The notes below the pieces were generated by a model. That model saw only the letters and a program-made list of their open reading frames with translations, was not told the origin of the DNA and did no database searches. Of a stretch of DNA of 64,000 nt, positions 1 through 12,306 are shown piece after piece (the stretch's first letter is position 1; each line of letters begins with the position of its first letter). The DNA lies in contig CM060062.1 in NCBI GenBank assembly GCA_030533445.1, positions 17,564,164 to 17,628,163 on the forward strand, given 5' to 3'. The stretch is from Cyprinodon diabolis (taxonomy: Eukaryota > Chordata > Actinopteri > Cyprinodontiformes > Cyprinodontidae). Position numbers and translations under genes: made by a program.

Positions 1-1268
1 TTTATTCAACAATGTTTATCAGTCAGAATACAACAAACAGAAAGTTTGAATAACTATTTAAGGTATGCAGTTAATTTACCAGACAGGCAGCTTAAAGTCG
101 TAGGGAAGTAATATTTAAATGTCAAATCATCTGGCTTAAACATGTATATAAATGTACTCTTTATCAGATGATATTGTCCTAAAAGTTAGAACATTTCTAT
201 TTAAAAAAGAATCCTATATTAAAATCAGTTGGGTTTTTTTGGTTATCTTATGCAAGCCAGCTAGTTATATGTCTGCTTGTATATCACCTAAATTCGGCCA
301 ATCATATATCAAAATTCCTCTGTCAATCAATTTTTTTCGATCAAAGCATCTTGATTCATATGTTGCAGTTAATATAAGCAACGGTTGGAATAAGAAATCA
401 GAATAATTTCCTTTCCCATTGAATTCCATCCCAGTGTTCACGGGGATGGATGTCTGTGTTTTTGGCAGGCGTAGAGCTAACAGAACTGGCAGAGTTGCGA
501 GACAAGGGCTCAAACATGTAAGCCTTCTACACCAAACCAAGCTTCTGCCACCCTGGCATCCTCATCCACAATGACTTCATCCCCGCTTCCCTCCTCTAAA
601 TAAAAAATGTATGACCAGGGAGACTCATCCATGAACTCCGACACAAAACTCCTCCTCTTGCATGTTTCCGCTGTCCATAGCATTGCTTGACAGTGTCGTT
701 GCTAAGTGCTACTTAGTCCCAATGTAATTTCCCATTGGGAACCTACTAGCACTAAGTTGCTAACTGGTTATCAAGATGCTTCCGACAAACCGGCCACAAC
801 CAAACTTGCTTGCGAACCTTCTCCCACAGCAATCCTGTTCCCTTAATAAATGACCAATCACATTCACTTTATTCACTCGTGTAAAGTCAGACACCACTTG
901 TGAGAATTCAGAAATGGAACGGTTGTACCAGCCATTTCCCTACGACTTTGAAGACATCAGTTTTGCTTCTAGAAATTTTGCAAAGATATAGGGGCTTATG
1001 GGGACCATAAAATATAATGGGGTTGCTAACTAAAATCAAAGGCAGTGATTTTTACATTGAATGAAATGAACCAAGGATGAATTATTGGACAGTAGCAATA
1101 GCCAGAATCAAGCAGACTTCCTGATTATCTGTTTTTTTTTCTTCTATGCCATGCAATCTACCAACACCATGTTTGCAATCAAACCAGGAGATCAAAATTA
1201 TTAAAATGGGCATGCCTCATCTATGACATGACATACTTTGCTTCGCTTGCCAAGGGTTCAAAAACTGT
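1..1268. other. AT-rich stretch without recognisable features
   Basis: No credible exon, RNA gene or transposon end is visible. Reading frames are short and lack domain-like composition. The longest is 91 codons on the minus strand and resembles no family I know. Confidence 0.5.
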
Positions 1269-1835
1269 GTATGGGAGAATTATCCTGCCATAATGCAAGA
1301 GCACATAATTTCAATTTGAGAAAAGAATTTCATCTTCTTGCACTCAAAACTTATAATGCTCACACTCAAAACATGCGCTCTCTCTCAAATATTTTCTCTT
1401 CTCTCTCAAATCGTTGTTTCTTCTCTCAGATTTAATGCTTCTTGCACAGATATTTTCTCCTCCCGCTTGCCTTCTTCTCTTCGCGCACAAACCGCGCTCT
1501 GCACGAATCTCAGATACGCTCGCAAACCCGTAGGCTCTGCTTGCGGATTTTTTCTGCTCTCTCTCGGATTGCACTTGGATCGTCGCCTAGCAACCATTCC
1601 AGCCTGGGAAAGGGTGCGCTTGTTCAACCCTACTGAGTGTGCCTGTGCTACTACGCCACTTATAAGAGCGTCAGCTGAAACTGCTATTTACAGTAGTTTT
1701 GTGGCTCGATTCAGCAAAGTTCAGTACTTATGGATAACCCAAAAAATTCTGAATTAAGTAATTTTAAACAATTAGTGGTTTGTTATGTACAAAAGCAAAG
1801 AACCGACATATTAAATTATTATATTGAAATACTTT
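1269..1835 (+). repeat. Left inverted arm of the long-TIR element
   Basis: 567 bp, matched in reverse complement by 2699-3280. It is 15 bp shorter than the right arm. The right arm, read in this orientation, has two CAGCC copies separated by ten bases where this arm has a single CAGCC, which is the footprint of a microhomology deletion. The short reading frames seen on both strands here occur in both arms and look non-coding. Confidence 0.85.
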
Positions 1836-2269
1836 GTTAGTATAATGGCAAATCTTTACGTTTTAACCAGTCAGTGAGTTATGGATGTTTTAAAATGTTG
1901 GAGAAGTGGACAATTGGTCCGAAAGAGGAGTCCAATCGCAGCTCAAGTAGGACATTACAAGGAAAGGAGACTTATGTCTCCTGAAAGCCACCGCTGTTTT
2001 CACTTCAATGGAGCTTTTCATTGGACTAACTATGCGGTTTGTTGGCTATATCAGCAGATTAATAAATAATAAGTACTGTATTATGATATTAAAATGTGTA
2101 TTTATTTATTTAAATTTTATTATCATGTTTAATCAGACCTCAAATTTTATATTTAGTTAAGAGTGAGATGGTTAATTTTCAGAGGTGTGGATGACTTGAC
2201 CCTGGAAGAGAAATCTTTTTGTCCTGACTTCTATAAGAAAATCAAAGTCAGGATTTTCTCTGATTGACA

Positions 2270-2627
2270 GCCCTGTGGCTGCAAGGCTATCAGTCAGAGG
2301 TGGCAGACTGCAGCACTGGGGCCTCCAGGCCACCGTCCTGTCTCCATTTCTCTTCACCCTCTACACCTTCACCTTGTGGGCTGTGTGTCTGAGGGGAATG
2401 AGCTGGAGTACAGGTCAGTCATCATGGACTTTGTGGACTGTTGTGAGAAAAAAACACCTGTGTTTAAACACCAGTTAGACCAAGACGATGGTGATCGACT
2501 TCAGGAGACGACCCCCGTGTGAACATTCAGGGGCAGGACATAGAAACTGTGGAGAGTTTCAAATACCTGGGTGTTCAAGTCAATAAAAAAGCTGACTGGA
2601 CACATAACACCATAATAATAAATGGAA
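2270..2627 (+). pseudogene. Degenerate non-LTR retrotransposon reverse-transcriptase fragment
   Basis: Pieces of a LINE reverse transcriptase are visible in two frames. One frame gives VLSPFLFTLYT (about 2333-2365), the segment after the PQG motif, and then, past a stop codon, TKTMVIDFRRRPP (about 2477-2515). The other frame gives DIETVESFKYLGV followed by DWTHNT (about 2540-2610), the typical downstream 'YLGV...DW..NT' segment. The YADD catalytic loop expected between them is missing, and stops and a frameshift break the reading. Such phrases are typical of fish LINEs of the L2/CR1/Rex1 kind, but I cannot fix the family. The fragment lies in the core of the long-TIR element, so it was either captured by it or inserted into it. 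Confidence 0.7.
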
Positions 2628-2698
2628 ATAACTATCAAACATTTGAACTTTTTGTAAAAAATGTATTTTTTCCCCTACATTTTGAAATCAATACTAAG

Positions 2699-3280
2699 AA
2701 AGTATTTCAATATAATAATTTAATATGTCGGTTCTTTGCTTTTGTACATAACAAACCACTAATTGTTTAAAATTACTTAATTCAGAATTTTTTGGGTTAT
2801 CCATAAGTACTGAACTTTGCTGAATCGAGCCACAAAACTACTGTAAATAGCAGTTTCAGCTGACGCTCTTATAAGTGGCGTAGTAGCACAGGCACACTCA
2901 GTAGGGTTAAACAAGCGCACCCTTTCCCAGGCTGTCGTTCTATTGGCTGGAATGGTTGCTAGGCGACGATCCAAGTGCAATCAGAGAGAGAGCAGAAAAA
3001 ATCCGCAAGCAGAGCCTACGGGTTTGTGAGCGTATCTGAGATTCGTGCAGAGCGCGGTTTGTGCGCGAAGAGAAGGAGGCAAGCGAGAGGAGAAAATATC
3101 TGTGCAAGAAGCATTAAATCGGAGAGAAGAAACAAAGATTTGAGAGAGAAGAGAAAATATTTGAGAAAGAGCGCATGTTTTGAGTGTGAGCATGATAAGT
3201 TTTGGGTGCAAGAAGATGAAATTCTTTTCTCAAATTGAAATTATGTGCTCTTGCATTATGGCAGGATAATTCTCCCATAC
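2699..3280 (-). repeat. Right inverted arm of the long-TIR element
   Basis: 582-bp partner of the left arm. It keeps the 15 bp lost on the left, including an ATTGG (inverted CCAAT) motif at about 2941-2945, on the outer side of the TATA-like box. CCAAT plus TATA spacing suggests, without proof, a promoter facing the element core. Confidence 0.85.
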
Positions 3281-5735
3281 CTGTGTTTAACATGTAAACA
3301 GTAGGTCTCTCACAGGTGGAATGCAGTTAGCTGGTGTCTGCTTTAGAGCAAATTACCGCATGTAGGAAAGTGTGTAAATATACTTATAGACTGTTTACAT
3401 CTTCTACAAAGCAAACAAATTATACCCAGCATACCAACCTACCAACAAATCTTCACCATATTATATGTTACTGGGATAAAAGCTCAAGTGGCAACCATGC
3501 AGAATTGTGGGTAAATTTTACTCCAAGTAAAAGTATATTGAAAAACATTGCACACTGTATTAGCATGGAAAACTCAAACTATTGTTGGGTGTTGCTTTCA
3601 CTGGTAATTGGTGTGTTTGCTAATGCGTGGACAACCCTACTTCGAATGTTAAACCAGCAGCTTACCACATCGAAGGGGTCACTGAGAGGCCAATCTTCCC
3701 TTAGCTTACTTTACATAACACTTTAATAGACAAAATAAGAAAAAGAAATATGATGCATTTTTCTTTTGAAATACTCATACAAAGTGTGATTCAATTTTAA
3801 GGAATACCCTCTTTAAATGTTACCAACTCTCTAGAGGGCAGAGAAAAACATATTTACCTTTATTGCAGCCTCAGTAAAGTCATTCTGAAAATAGTGGGTC
3901 AATTTCTGCCTGATGTGTAGGGTGTCATATGAGAAGGAGTTAATGTGTCAATAACTTGACGAGCTTGACATTTTGGGGAAAGCCCTTTACAAGAATATTC
4001 ACTCATAGAGTCAGTGTGTGGAGCTAACTTGAATGCCCTTAACAGCCCGCAGGATAAACAGCCAAACAAAAAGAAGGTTAAAAAAACAAAAACAGACCTA
4101 AATGCAAAAAAGAACAGAACAAAGCTGTATTATTGGGGCAGCTTGCTGGCAGCTCCCAAGGTACTGGCAGAATTAAGTGCGAGTTGGGGATGACATCACG
4201 GGCAAGCCCGGCCACTTGCCTCATAAAGTGCCCCTCGGTATGTGCATCCGCGGGCTGTGTTCCAGAGCCAGGGTGTGGGCAAGGGAGTTGAGGGGATCAT
4301 TAGTAGGCTTTTATTGGAGCATTGGGAAGGAACCACTGGTACATAGGTGCAGACTTACAGGAAAACAGGAATCGGCCTGGCAGTGTACTAAAGCCACTTG
4401 ATTGGTCCCAGATGCTAGCTGCAATGTGTATGTATGTGTCTATGATTAAGCAAGACAAGGAGAATATAGTGCCTATTTGATTCATGATTGATGTTCATAC
4501 TACATAGCTCAGTGTGGGTATGTTGGCACATGCGTGGAAATATTCATTTATACATGCATGTGCATGTTCATGCAAGCATCTTTTGCATGATGGAAACCAG
4601 ATACATCTAATAGTCATGAACGCCTGGGCAACAACTAGGTTGTCCAATGACGTTTGCCATGAGTTCCCATAAAATGCAAACACCAAAAGCCAGACTTCTC
4701 TTCAATTCCCAGAGACACTCCCCCCCCTATGAGCTCCTTCTTCATTGCCTCTTTCATCTCATATAAAAGAGGACAGCAATGATATCTTGAAACGGCTGAT
4801 GTAAGTCCTGTTTCATTACCTCCAGATATGACAGCTGCCATTTTTATTGAGATATCAGAAGTAGCCCATCCTAACTCATTGTTTCACTCCATATAAAATT
4901 CAATCAACCACATCTTCAGGGGCTGGTTGAGTTAAAGCTACCTTCTTCCTCTGTTACAGTGGAAGAAGCCCTCTTCAGAGACTTGTTCCTTCTGTGAAGT
5001 GAGTTGTCTCAGTGAATCAGCTTATAATGAACCATGTGGTGTTGAGTACATAAAGCAGGGTCAGTGAGTGGTTTGACAACTCTTTAAGGCTTGCTCTGTT
5101 TCTGATGGCCTGAAATGGAAGAATGGAGGAACTTTATCCTTTCCATCATGCCACGGCTAGGAAATGAGCCATTTATTTTGACCACTGCACCGGGGCCTGA
5201 CCTTTAAGGGCTGAAAAGCCCACAGTGGTCTCATAAAAACAGACCATTTATAGAAGGGCTGAAGGGACTGAGCTATTAGCTTGTGATAGTCAATGAGATT
5301 TCAGTAAGTGTCAGGGTGTGAGATTGCATGATGCTAGGAGGTAGGTCATCTTATAAGCCAGTGAGAATCTAAAACCTTGATCATTAGAGCACATGCATTT
5401 TATCCAAGCACCAAAACGAATCAAAAAGAGAAAGAGAAAATTGACCTAAAAAATAACTCTGAATTTGTCACGTATTTACTCTGCATCAAACCAGTCACAT
5501 CTTTTATTAATAATAACAAATTATTATTTGTTATTAACATAAAAAATAGTTTTACCAATCACCATGTTTACCTATCACCTAATAAGGTTTAAATTGGAAA
5601 GGCGAAATAAATACAGGTTTACAAATTCACTTAATAAAAATCTTTTGTTGTGTTGGCTAATATGCAGTATTTACAAAGGTCCAGAATCCAATTTTGCAAA
5701 TGCAAAACAGTGCAAAAAAATGAATCACTAGTAAC
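3281..5735. other. No gene seen
   Basis: Short reading frames only (up to 130 codons at 3334-3726, with no recognisable domain). 4480-4580 contains a run rich in CATG/TGCATG. 5140-5300 is less AT-rich than its surroundings. Nothing here can be assigned. Confidence 0.45.
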
Positions 5736-5911
5736 TCGTTTTATTCGGGGGGGTTTTATACAGTGGGCTGACAAAAAAGGGGGTACAAGGGAGAGGGACA
5801 TGCAGCAAAGGACCACAAGTCGGCTTTGAATCTCGGTTGGCTACGTTGCGGACTAAGGCCTCCGTACATGGGTCGTGCACGCTAACCACTGTGCCATCGA
5901 AGTCTCCCCAA
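5736..5911 (-). repeat. tRNA-derived SINE (minus strand)
   Basis: Read on the minus strand from 5911, the sequence opens GGGGAGACTTCGATGGCACAGTGGTTAG. Within it TGGCACAGTGG fits the RNA polymerase III A-box consensus. A decayed B box (GAGATTCAAAGCC) follows about 60 bp later, then the phrase CTTTGCTGCATGTCCCTCTC and a tail containing AATAAA. I remember this arrangement as a common teleost tRNA-related SINE. The B box is degenerate, so this is an old copy. Ends are approximate and no target duplication was established. Confidence 0.7.
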
Positions 5912-6548
5912 CAATGCAATTCTAAGATATTTTAATGTGTGTCAAGTCAAGGAATCCATTCCCATTAGAAACAGACAAATACATATTTTTACTCAAAATT
6001 CCTAAGCTGTACTGTGTACAAAAGTATTCTATTCAAAGAATTAAATAAAAGATTTTACTTTATATAGAAGGCTATCTCCAACCACTACAGATTGTCTATG
6101 GTAGTGAGTTCAGATTCTTGTAAAGGGCATTCCAAAACATTGACTTCGTTTCCCAAGTTTTTACTTCCAGGATGTTGTCTTAAAATGGTAGTTCTATAAT
6201 TTCGCATATTCTTCTCTCATGTCATCTAATTTCTGAAGTACGCAGTCCATCAACAGCATAAAAAAAAAAGCATTTCAGTTACTGTAGGTATCACATCTTC
6301 CTATATGGTCAGTGAGACTGGCATATTGGAAATCTTGTAATGGGGAGAGTACATTTATATTTCTATGCTAAAACACAGCTTCATTTATGCCTGCTTATGT
6401 ATGTTGGTCACAACAATGACATTCTTGTTGTTGCTTTAACTGTTTTAGTGTTTCTAGTAGAATGTTTCAAAAATGTTTAGAAGACGGAAGCATTTAAGTA
6501 TTTTGAAAATGAATTACTAATCTACAATGAAGCTTTGCAATTATACAC
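5912..6548. other. No gene seen
   Basis: AT-rich sequence with no supported feature. Confidence 0.45.
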
Positions 6549-6556
6549 CTCAATAC

Positions 6557-7930
6557 CAGTGGTGTAGTCTATGTGATACGCGGGTATACGCCGTATAACC
6601 ACTAGAAAAGCTTGTGAATTTCCGTATAACCACTTAAAAGTGCCCAACGCAGCAGGCGCAGCAGGAGCAGAGAGTTTACATGCAAAGTCAATGGTTGACG
6701 CGCGTCAAGGCGCATCAATAGGTCCCGCTATGGAAGGCCGCAGCTGACGCGCGCGATGTGCCGCAAACGCGCTGCTGCTCGAGGTGGAAAAATTGAACTT
6801 TTGCTGCTCGATGCGCCGCATCAACCAATCAGAGATGCTGATCTGGGAGCTGGCAGGGAGACAAGCACATCGCTGATGATACAGAGCGCTATGATCACTC
6901 ATTTGAAACAGTTTATTATGGCCTAAATTAACTGAAAATGCTGAAACCTGCCGACAAAGCGTGTTTGCTTTTTATTATCCTGGTGCCTGCAGTTTGGATT
7001 ACGTTCATGAAAACCGCTTCCAGCCGCCGCAGCACTGTATATTTTACAGAAATATACAGTTGTAGCAGATGTAACAATTTCTACATGCTTACACGTATGT
7101 GCTGAGCTACCGGTGTGAATTTCATGTGTGTGGGCCAGAGGCTGCTGTTGAATGGGATTCCTACTGACAGTGCACCGCAGGTATGGGGGGGTCTGAGCGG
7201 CTCCGACAGAAATAATATTGGAAGGCAGGATGGTAATCTGGATGAACTGATTGCACTGATGAAGTTTTCAGGTGGACTTCCCCACTTAAAAACATGTTAA
7301 AACTACTTTATTCCCACTGATCACAGCAAATATAGCTGCAGGGCAAAGAAAGGATAGAGCAGGGAGCCTGAAAACCTTAAACCACTGATCACTTGTATGC
7401 AAACCATTCCATGTAGGACAGCTTAGTGTGAAATAGGGTTCAGCTTAATTAACAATATCTGTACAGATAAAAGATCTTCTCTGTTGTTGTCAAATATAAG
7501 TCATCTCATGATGATCAGTATAAATGGGCCTCCTGTTAATCTTCTTGAACCTAGGAAGTATGTGACAACATGGTTAGGAAACCACCACTCTGCAACAGAA
7601 ACAAGAAGACAAGTGAAACATAAGGAGCCGCAAAAAAAACATGGAACATTTTATGGACAGTTTTAACCTGCATAGTACTTCTGTACTTACATGTAGTACT
7701 TGATACTTAAGCTTGTTTTGTTATACTGTTTTATAGATTCTACATCTTTTCAATACAAAGCCAACTGTAGTACAGTTTGTTTTTCATTGATTCAAATGTA
7801 AGCAACAGGGAAATTAAGCAATGTTAAATATGCTTAAAAAAAAGAAAAAAAAGCTCAATTACATTGCACTTACTGGCGTGCTTATTTATAAGCACAGTAT
7901 ACCCACTACATAATGTAGACTACACCACTG
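6557..7930. mobile_element. Non-autonomous hAT-type DNA transposon
   Basis: The termini are CAGTGGTGTAGTCTA on the left and its exact reverse complement on the right (15 bp). They are flanked by a perfect 8-bp direct repeat, CTCAATAC, at 6549-6556 and 7931-7938. An 8-bp duplication with CAGNGGTG-like ends is the hAT signature. Just inside the left end CCGTATAACCACT occurs twice (about 6590 and 6628), as expected for subterminal transposase-binding motifs. A CpG-rich stretch at 6660-6900 (GACGCGCG, GCGCCGC motifs) stands out from the AT-rich surroundings. No hAT transposase or BED/dimerisation-domain reading frame is present (longest frame 65 codons), so the 1,374-bp copy would need a transposase supplied elsewhere. 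Confidence 0.9.
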
Positions 7931-7938
7931 CTCAATAC

Positions 7939-10054
7939 ATATGTAAAACTTTGACTTATCTTGCTGTCACACCTGTTCTGGTGTTCTTTATACTGTAGTC
8001 CCTTCTCCATAAGTAATGACAAAATAAATTCCTTCATACCACCTCCAAAATTTTCTTAGCAGAAATATATTGCTAATTAGAAGATCAGAAAATACTCCCC
8101 TATCACTCTTCCATTTTTCCTCCCATTTTATTTATTCTACACACGTTTCTGTAAGTTGGTATGTCTTTCTCAGACCTGGGCTCTGAAGTGTTTATACTAG
8201 ATTCTTTGCAGATACTTAACACTGCATGTTCATCTAGAATAAAAGACATCTCATAAACACTCCTAATTACATTGTGCTTTATTGTTATTTAGGCCACAGA
8301 TCATTAACTTAGAGTAAACTGACACATTAAGCAGTGATTAGTTTGACTGTTCCACAATGTTTTTATCTCTGAGTCACATTTGTCATTGCTCAAAACATTT
8401 GTTACCTGATCAGTCATGTTTGGTTACAGTGGAGCGGCCCTTAGTTACACATTCATTTAATATAAAGGCTTGATTTAAAATAGGATTGCTGGAGTAAAAC
8501 TGGCCTATAACCTAACAATGTTAAAGCATGAAAGAGAGACAGACTCACAGTTCAGCTGTATAGAAACTTAAAATTTAGAAAAGGAATATAGGGTCAGATT
8601 ATTATGACCTCACTGACCAGCTAAACCTGTAAACTATTATAAGGAGGCTCATTCATCATAATTAGCAATTTGATAGCAGGAAAATGTTTCTTAACGTAAT
8701 GTGTTCAAGGTGAGAAACCTGTAAAATATTTTTTTGAAAAAAAAAAAGGAATTCTGAAATCAGAGAAATGTATAACATTTTGCTATTTCAATTTGTACTT
8801 ATCTAAAGCAGAGCAAAAGCACAAAAAAATACTTAACAAACTAGTTTTTATTTTGCAGATCCTTTTCAAAAGAAGCTTTAGCTATAAAAAGTTGTAAATG
8901 ATATCCAGAAGACCTACACATTGGCTTTTCATGTGCATTTAGGTGATAGAGGAAAGATGTTGATAATGATTTACTGCAAACATTTCACAGAAAATCTAGT
9001 AAATTGAGATTCCAGTGTCACCAACAGGCCATTATCAGTTATTTTCTGATACTTTGTATTCCCCCATAAAAATAAAAAATAAAAATGCCGTTTTGCTGGA
9101 ACTCCTGTCTTGCCTCTTTAAACAAGAATCTGGCTCAGTCATAAAAAAGGGGCCCAAAATAATACCATTGTGCTAAAACAGGGGCTGCACTGAGGGGCCA
9201 AACCAGCTAAGTACTGTAGTCTCATCACTGTCTGCATGAGGCAGCATTTGATGGACTTGCTTAAGATGCACCTCCCATTAAATCCAGGCTCTACATCCAC
9301 TCATCAATATATCTTCTTGTTCAGTAAAACAGCCACAGATGGATGCAACAGTAATACTCTCAAGTGGAATATTCAAAACATTTTAATTGTCATAAATTAA
9401 CAATTACTTGAAAACAAAAACACTGTGGTTAATTATGCACATCAATATACTAACATTAAAGATGATAAGTAAAGAATTCAAGCAGAAATAGATTTTGTGT
9501 TTTATTGGGTAAAGAGAAAATGATGTGTCTGTGCAAGTCATCTAGGAGTCTTCAGTGAAATCACAGATGTTTGAATATATTTGTCTATTTGTTAACAAAG
9601 GCTGTGGGAAAAGTATAGTTTGTCTTTATTTAGAAAATATGGATGTTTTGCTCATTTATTATCATGTATGAACAGTGTAGATTGACCCTGAAGGTCTGGT
9701 GCCTATCTACTTTCGGCCACCCCTAACTGTACATTGGTTTTTGCCTGGCCACACGTTCTATTCTGCGTACCCTCTCGGGAGCGGGTTACAGGGTTGTGCA
9801 TGTGCATTCTTTTTAAAAGTGGAGAGGGCGGGTCTTTTCAAAAATTTGTTAAAATCCTCCACTGTACCTTTAAGGTGATACTGTCTTAACCATTTGTTGG
9901 GTAAGGCTTTATCCTCTCCTCATCATGAACAGACTGATGTACAGTGAGGTGGTACCACAAAGAGACAATATTTTGTATTTCAATTACAGTAAATATTAGA
10001 TATTATATATTTTTTAAATCTGTAGTATATTCAGTGACTCAAACAAATTTTTAT
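7939..10054. other. Mostly featureless AT-rich DNA; possible MITE-like island near 9680-9880
   Basis: No gene is visible. At 9680-9880 the composition becomes GC-richer (CTTTCGGCCACC, CTCTCGGGAGCGGG, GGAGAGGGCGGG). The edges are loosely complementary (CCTGAAGGT against ACCTTTAAGG), as in old MITEs, but I could not define ends or a target duplication. Confidence 0.35.
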
Positions 10055-10062
10055 ATATCAAT

Positions 10063-10606
10063 TAGAGACTGACACGGGAGTGGATTTTCACTCCTGTCCC
10101 GTCCTACTCCCACAGAAAAAAATTGTGTCCCGTCCCGATCCCGGGCCAGAGTAGAAATCTAAATCCTGTCCCGTCCCACTCCTGGTGAAATTACTCCAAC
10201 TCCCATCCCGCTCCCATTCAGAATGACTCCCGCTCCTGCACCACTCCCATTCTTGTTTTTGTTTTTTTGAGCGCGGGTGAAAAACTTAGAGCGGAAGCAC
10301 TGTTGGTTTTTGGGTTGTCTAGTTTTTTTGACTCACATTATAGTGTAGGCTTCAAGGAAAAAAACTACAAAATGGCGGCGCCAGTACTGGATTTTTTTTC
10401 TTTCTATTTTAGTTTATTTTTTGGCATCGATCCTAGTTTTTTTTTAGTTACTATTGGTTTGCTCCCGCTCCCGTCTGCTCCCGTTAATGTTTAATCCTGT
10501 AATCCTGTCCCAATCACGTGATCGTTACTAATACTGACTCCCATCCCACGAGAATCCCACGGGAATACTGTGACCCGTGGGATTCCCGAAAAAATGTCAG
10601 TCTCTA
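10063..10606. mobile_element. Short hAT-like non-autonomous element with 'CCCGTCCC' motif runs
   Basis: The ends are TAGAGACTGACA and its exact reverse complement TGTCAGTCTCTA. The flanks ATATCAAT (10055-10062) and TTATCAAT (10607-10614) match at 7 of 8 positions, which suits an aged hAT target duplication. The interior is dominated by variants of CTCCCGTCCC / CCCACTCC near both ends, in inverted orientation on the right (CCCGTGGGATTCCCG). No transposase frame is present: the two small frames over this interval contain only low-complexity Phe/Leu/Ser sequence. Confidence 0.7.
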
Positions 10607-10614
10607 TTATCAAT

Positions 10615-12097
10615 ATTTACATCAACATGATTTCAGAACCGCTATTTCTATTTACAACACCTAAAACACCCATTTCGAAAAGAAAAATATCAGGAGCAGT
10701 GAAAGTCCTAAATGTACAGGGACAACAATCTAGTGAGCTCATGATCTTCCATCAACTGCCTTGATTTCCTGGAATAGACTATTCTCATAAAATCAACCTT
10801 GTTTTCAATTATGTTAACTAATGTGTGCTATGTAGAGGTAGATACAAATTTTAAGTGATGGTGCCTGCTTACAATTTTGTGAGAAATTATGAAGTTTATG
10901 TTTTCTCTTGCAAACAATAAAATCTAAAGTTTAACAAAGAGATTACAATAAATCCAGTCAATGTTTAAGTGATTATAATAATTACCTGAAATAGCTCCTG
11001 ATGTTAGCTATAATGGGGTACTGCACAGCAGGAAAACGCTTGAGGGTTTAAATCTTTGCAATTAGTATTACTGTTGACATCACCCTGCTAATGTTTTCTA
11101 TGAGCATCTTCATTATCCCCTTTTGTAGTCAAAGATAATCCAAGTGGGTCTTCAGTTTCAGTGTGTGTAAATGCATACAAACATGCACAGTCGTGAAGGT
11201 ATAAGGATGCAGGCCATGCGGCTGAGCAGACTGTTGCGTGAGTCTGTAATTGCCAGCAGAGGCAGAACCTACAGTATGAGCTGACATCTGCAGATGATTC
11301 GTTGTGTGATAATAAATCTGGTTTCTCTCTCCATTGGTGTACTTCCACACAGCTCTCACTGTCACTTTTCAAAGTATTACACACACAGACAGACACAGAA
11401 GCAGATACACACTCCTTTTTTTTCATTTCCTCCATCCTGCAGAAACCTAAGGTCTAACTTTGGACTTAGCCTCAGGTTTTAGCTGGCCACACAAGTTGAG
11501 CTGTGAAAGCTCGTTCCTTACCAGAGCTGTAAAGGGATACGCGAAAAATTGTGCAAAAAGGAAAGTCCTGTTGTGCGACTATCAGCAAGTGGAGGTGGAT
11601 GAAGACAACAAAGTGTGAACAAGCCATGGCTGAGAGGAGTGCAGACAGGTGAACTCTACAACTGCCTGCATGGAGACCAATTTTTGCTCATTCCACCTTT
11701 GCTGAAATGTGGGCATCTGAGCTAACTGAAAAGGTCACTGGATTGTTTCCCTCCAAATCAATTTCCTGTCCAGCTACAGCCATGGATCCTTACAATGACT
11801 CTTTTTTAAATGTAACATAATCAAATAAGAATGGCTGTGAAAAGAATACAACTTCCTTTAGGATGTGCTCTCTGCAAGGATACTACATGAAAAAGGTGAT
11901 CAGAAACCAAAGCTAATTTTGCTCTCAAACATGCACCACACTAAATTTCATTAATAGAATGAGATGAAAAGATGTGATCATTATTGTAACCATAACGGTA
12001 ATATTAGGAATACAAAAAGACTAATTGTATAGCCACTATACAAATTATTACTGCATATTTTGCATCTACCTCATACCTCCTAACTATAACTATGTAT
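10615..12097. other. No gene seen
   Basis: AT-rich sequence. The 115-codon minus-strand frame at 11088-11435 has no domain I recognise. Confidence 0.45.
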
Positions 12098-12306
12098 CTG
12101 GCAACCCAGTGCTTAGGGCATAGAGCTTGGAATTCTGAGGTTCTGAGTTCGAGCCCCACTCCCACAGACTGCCACTCTGGGTCTCTGAGCAGGACGCTTA
12201 ACCCCACACTGCTTCCCCGGGCGCCACTCGACGGCAGCCCACTGCTCCCCAAGGGGGTGGGTTGAATGCAGAGGTAAATTTCTCCAATGTGAGATCAATA
12301 AAAAAT
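12098..12306 (+). repeat. tRNA-derived SINE-like repeat
   Basis: The segment has a tRNA-like head with a good B box (GAGTTCGAGCC at about 12147-12157), a body containing CTCTGAGCAGGACGCTTAACCCC, and a tail ending GTGAGATCAATAAAAA. This head-body-tail order with a GATCAATAAA terminus is common among fish SINEs. The A box is unclear, so the 5' end is approximate. Confidence 0.6.

Larger units (their letters stand above)
1269..3280. mobile_element. Long-inverted-repeat (foldback-like) DNA element, superfamily unassigned
   Basis: The element starts GTATGGGAGAATTATCCTGC and ends with the exact reverse complement. The arms run about 570-580 bp inward (1269-1835 and 2699-3280) and are nearly identical by eye. 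CTGT flanks both ends (1265-1268 and 3281-3284) and may be a 4-bp target duplication, but it is short enough to be chance. The 0.86-kb core has no transposase and instead holds a LINE fragment. Each arm carries a TATA-like box (TATAAGAG at 1661-1668 and its mirror near 2866-2873) and repeated pyrimidine/purine runs of the CTCTCTCAAATATTTTC kind. A 4-bp duplication would suit Academ, Sola or CMC-type elements, but the terminal bases did not let me choose. It is most likely non-autonomous. Confidence 0.75.

Noticed and set aside
1238..1757. Overlapping frames of 65-139 codons on both strands, and the corresponding frames at 2777-3238
   Set aside because: They lie in the inverted arms, appear symmetrically in both, and show no domain or codon structure.
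2777..3280. The arms at 1269-1835 and 2699-3280 as an assembly mirror artefact
   Set aside because: The arms differ by a 15-bp indel and several substitutions, so they are genuinely separate sequences.
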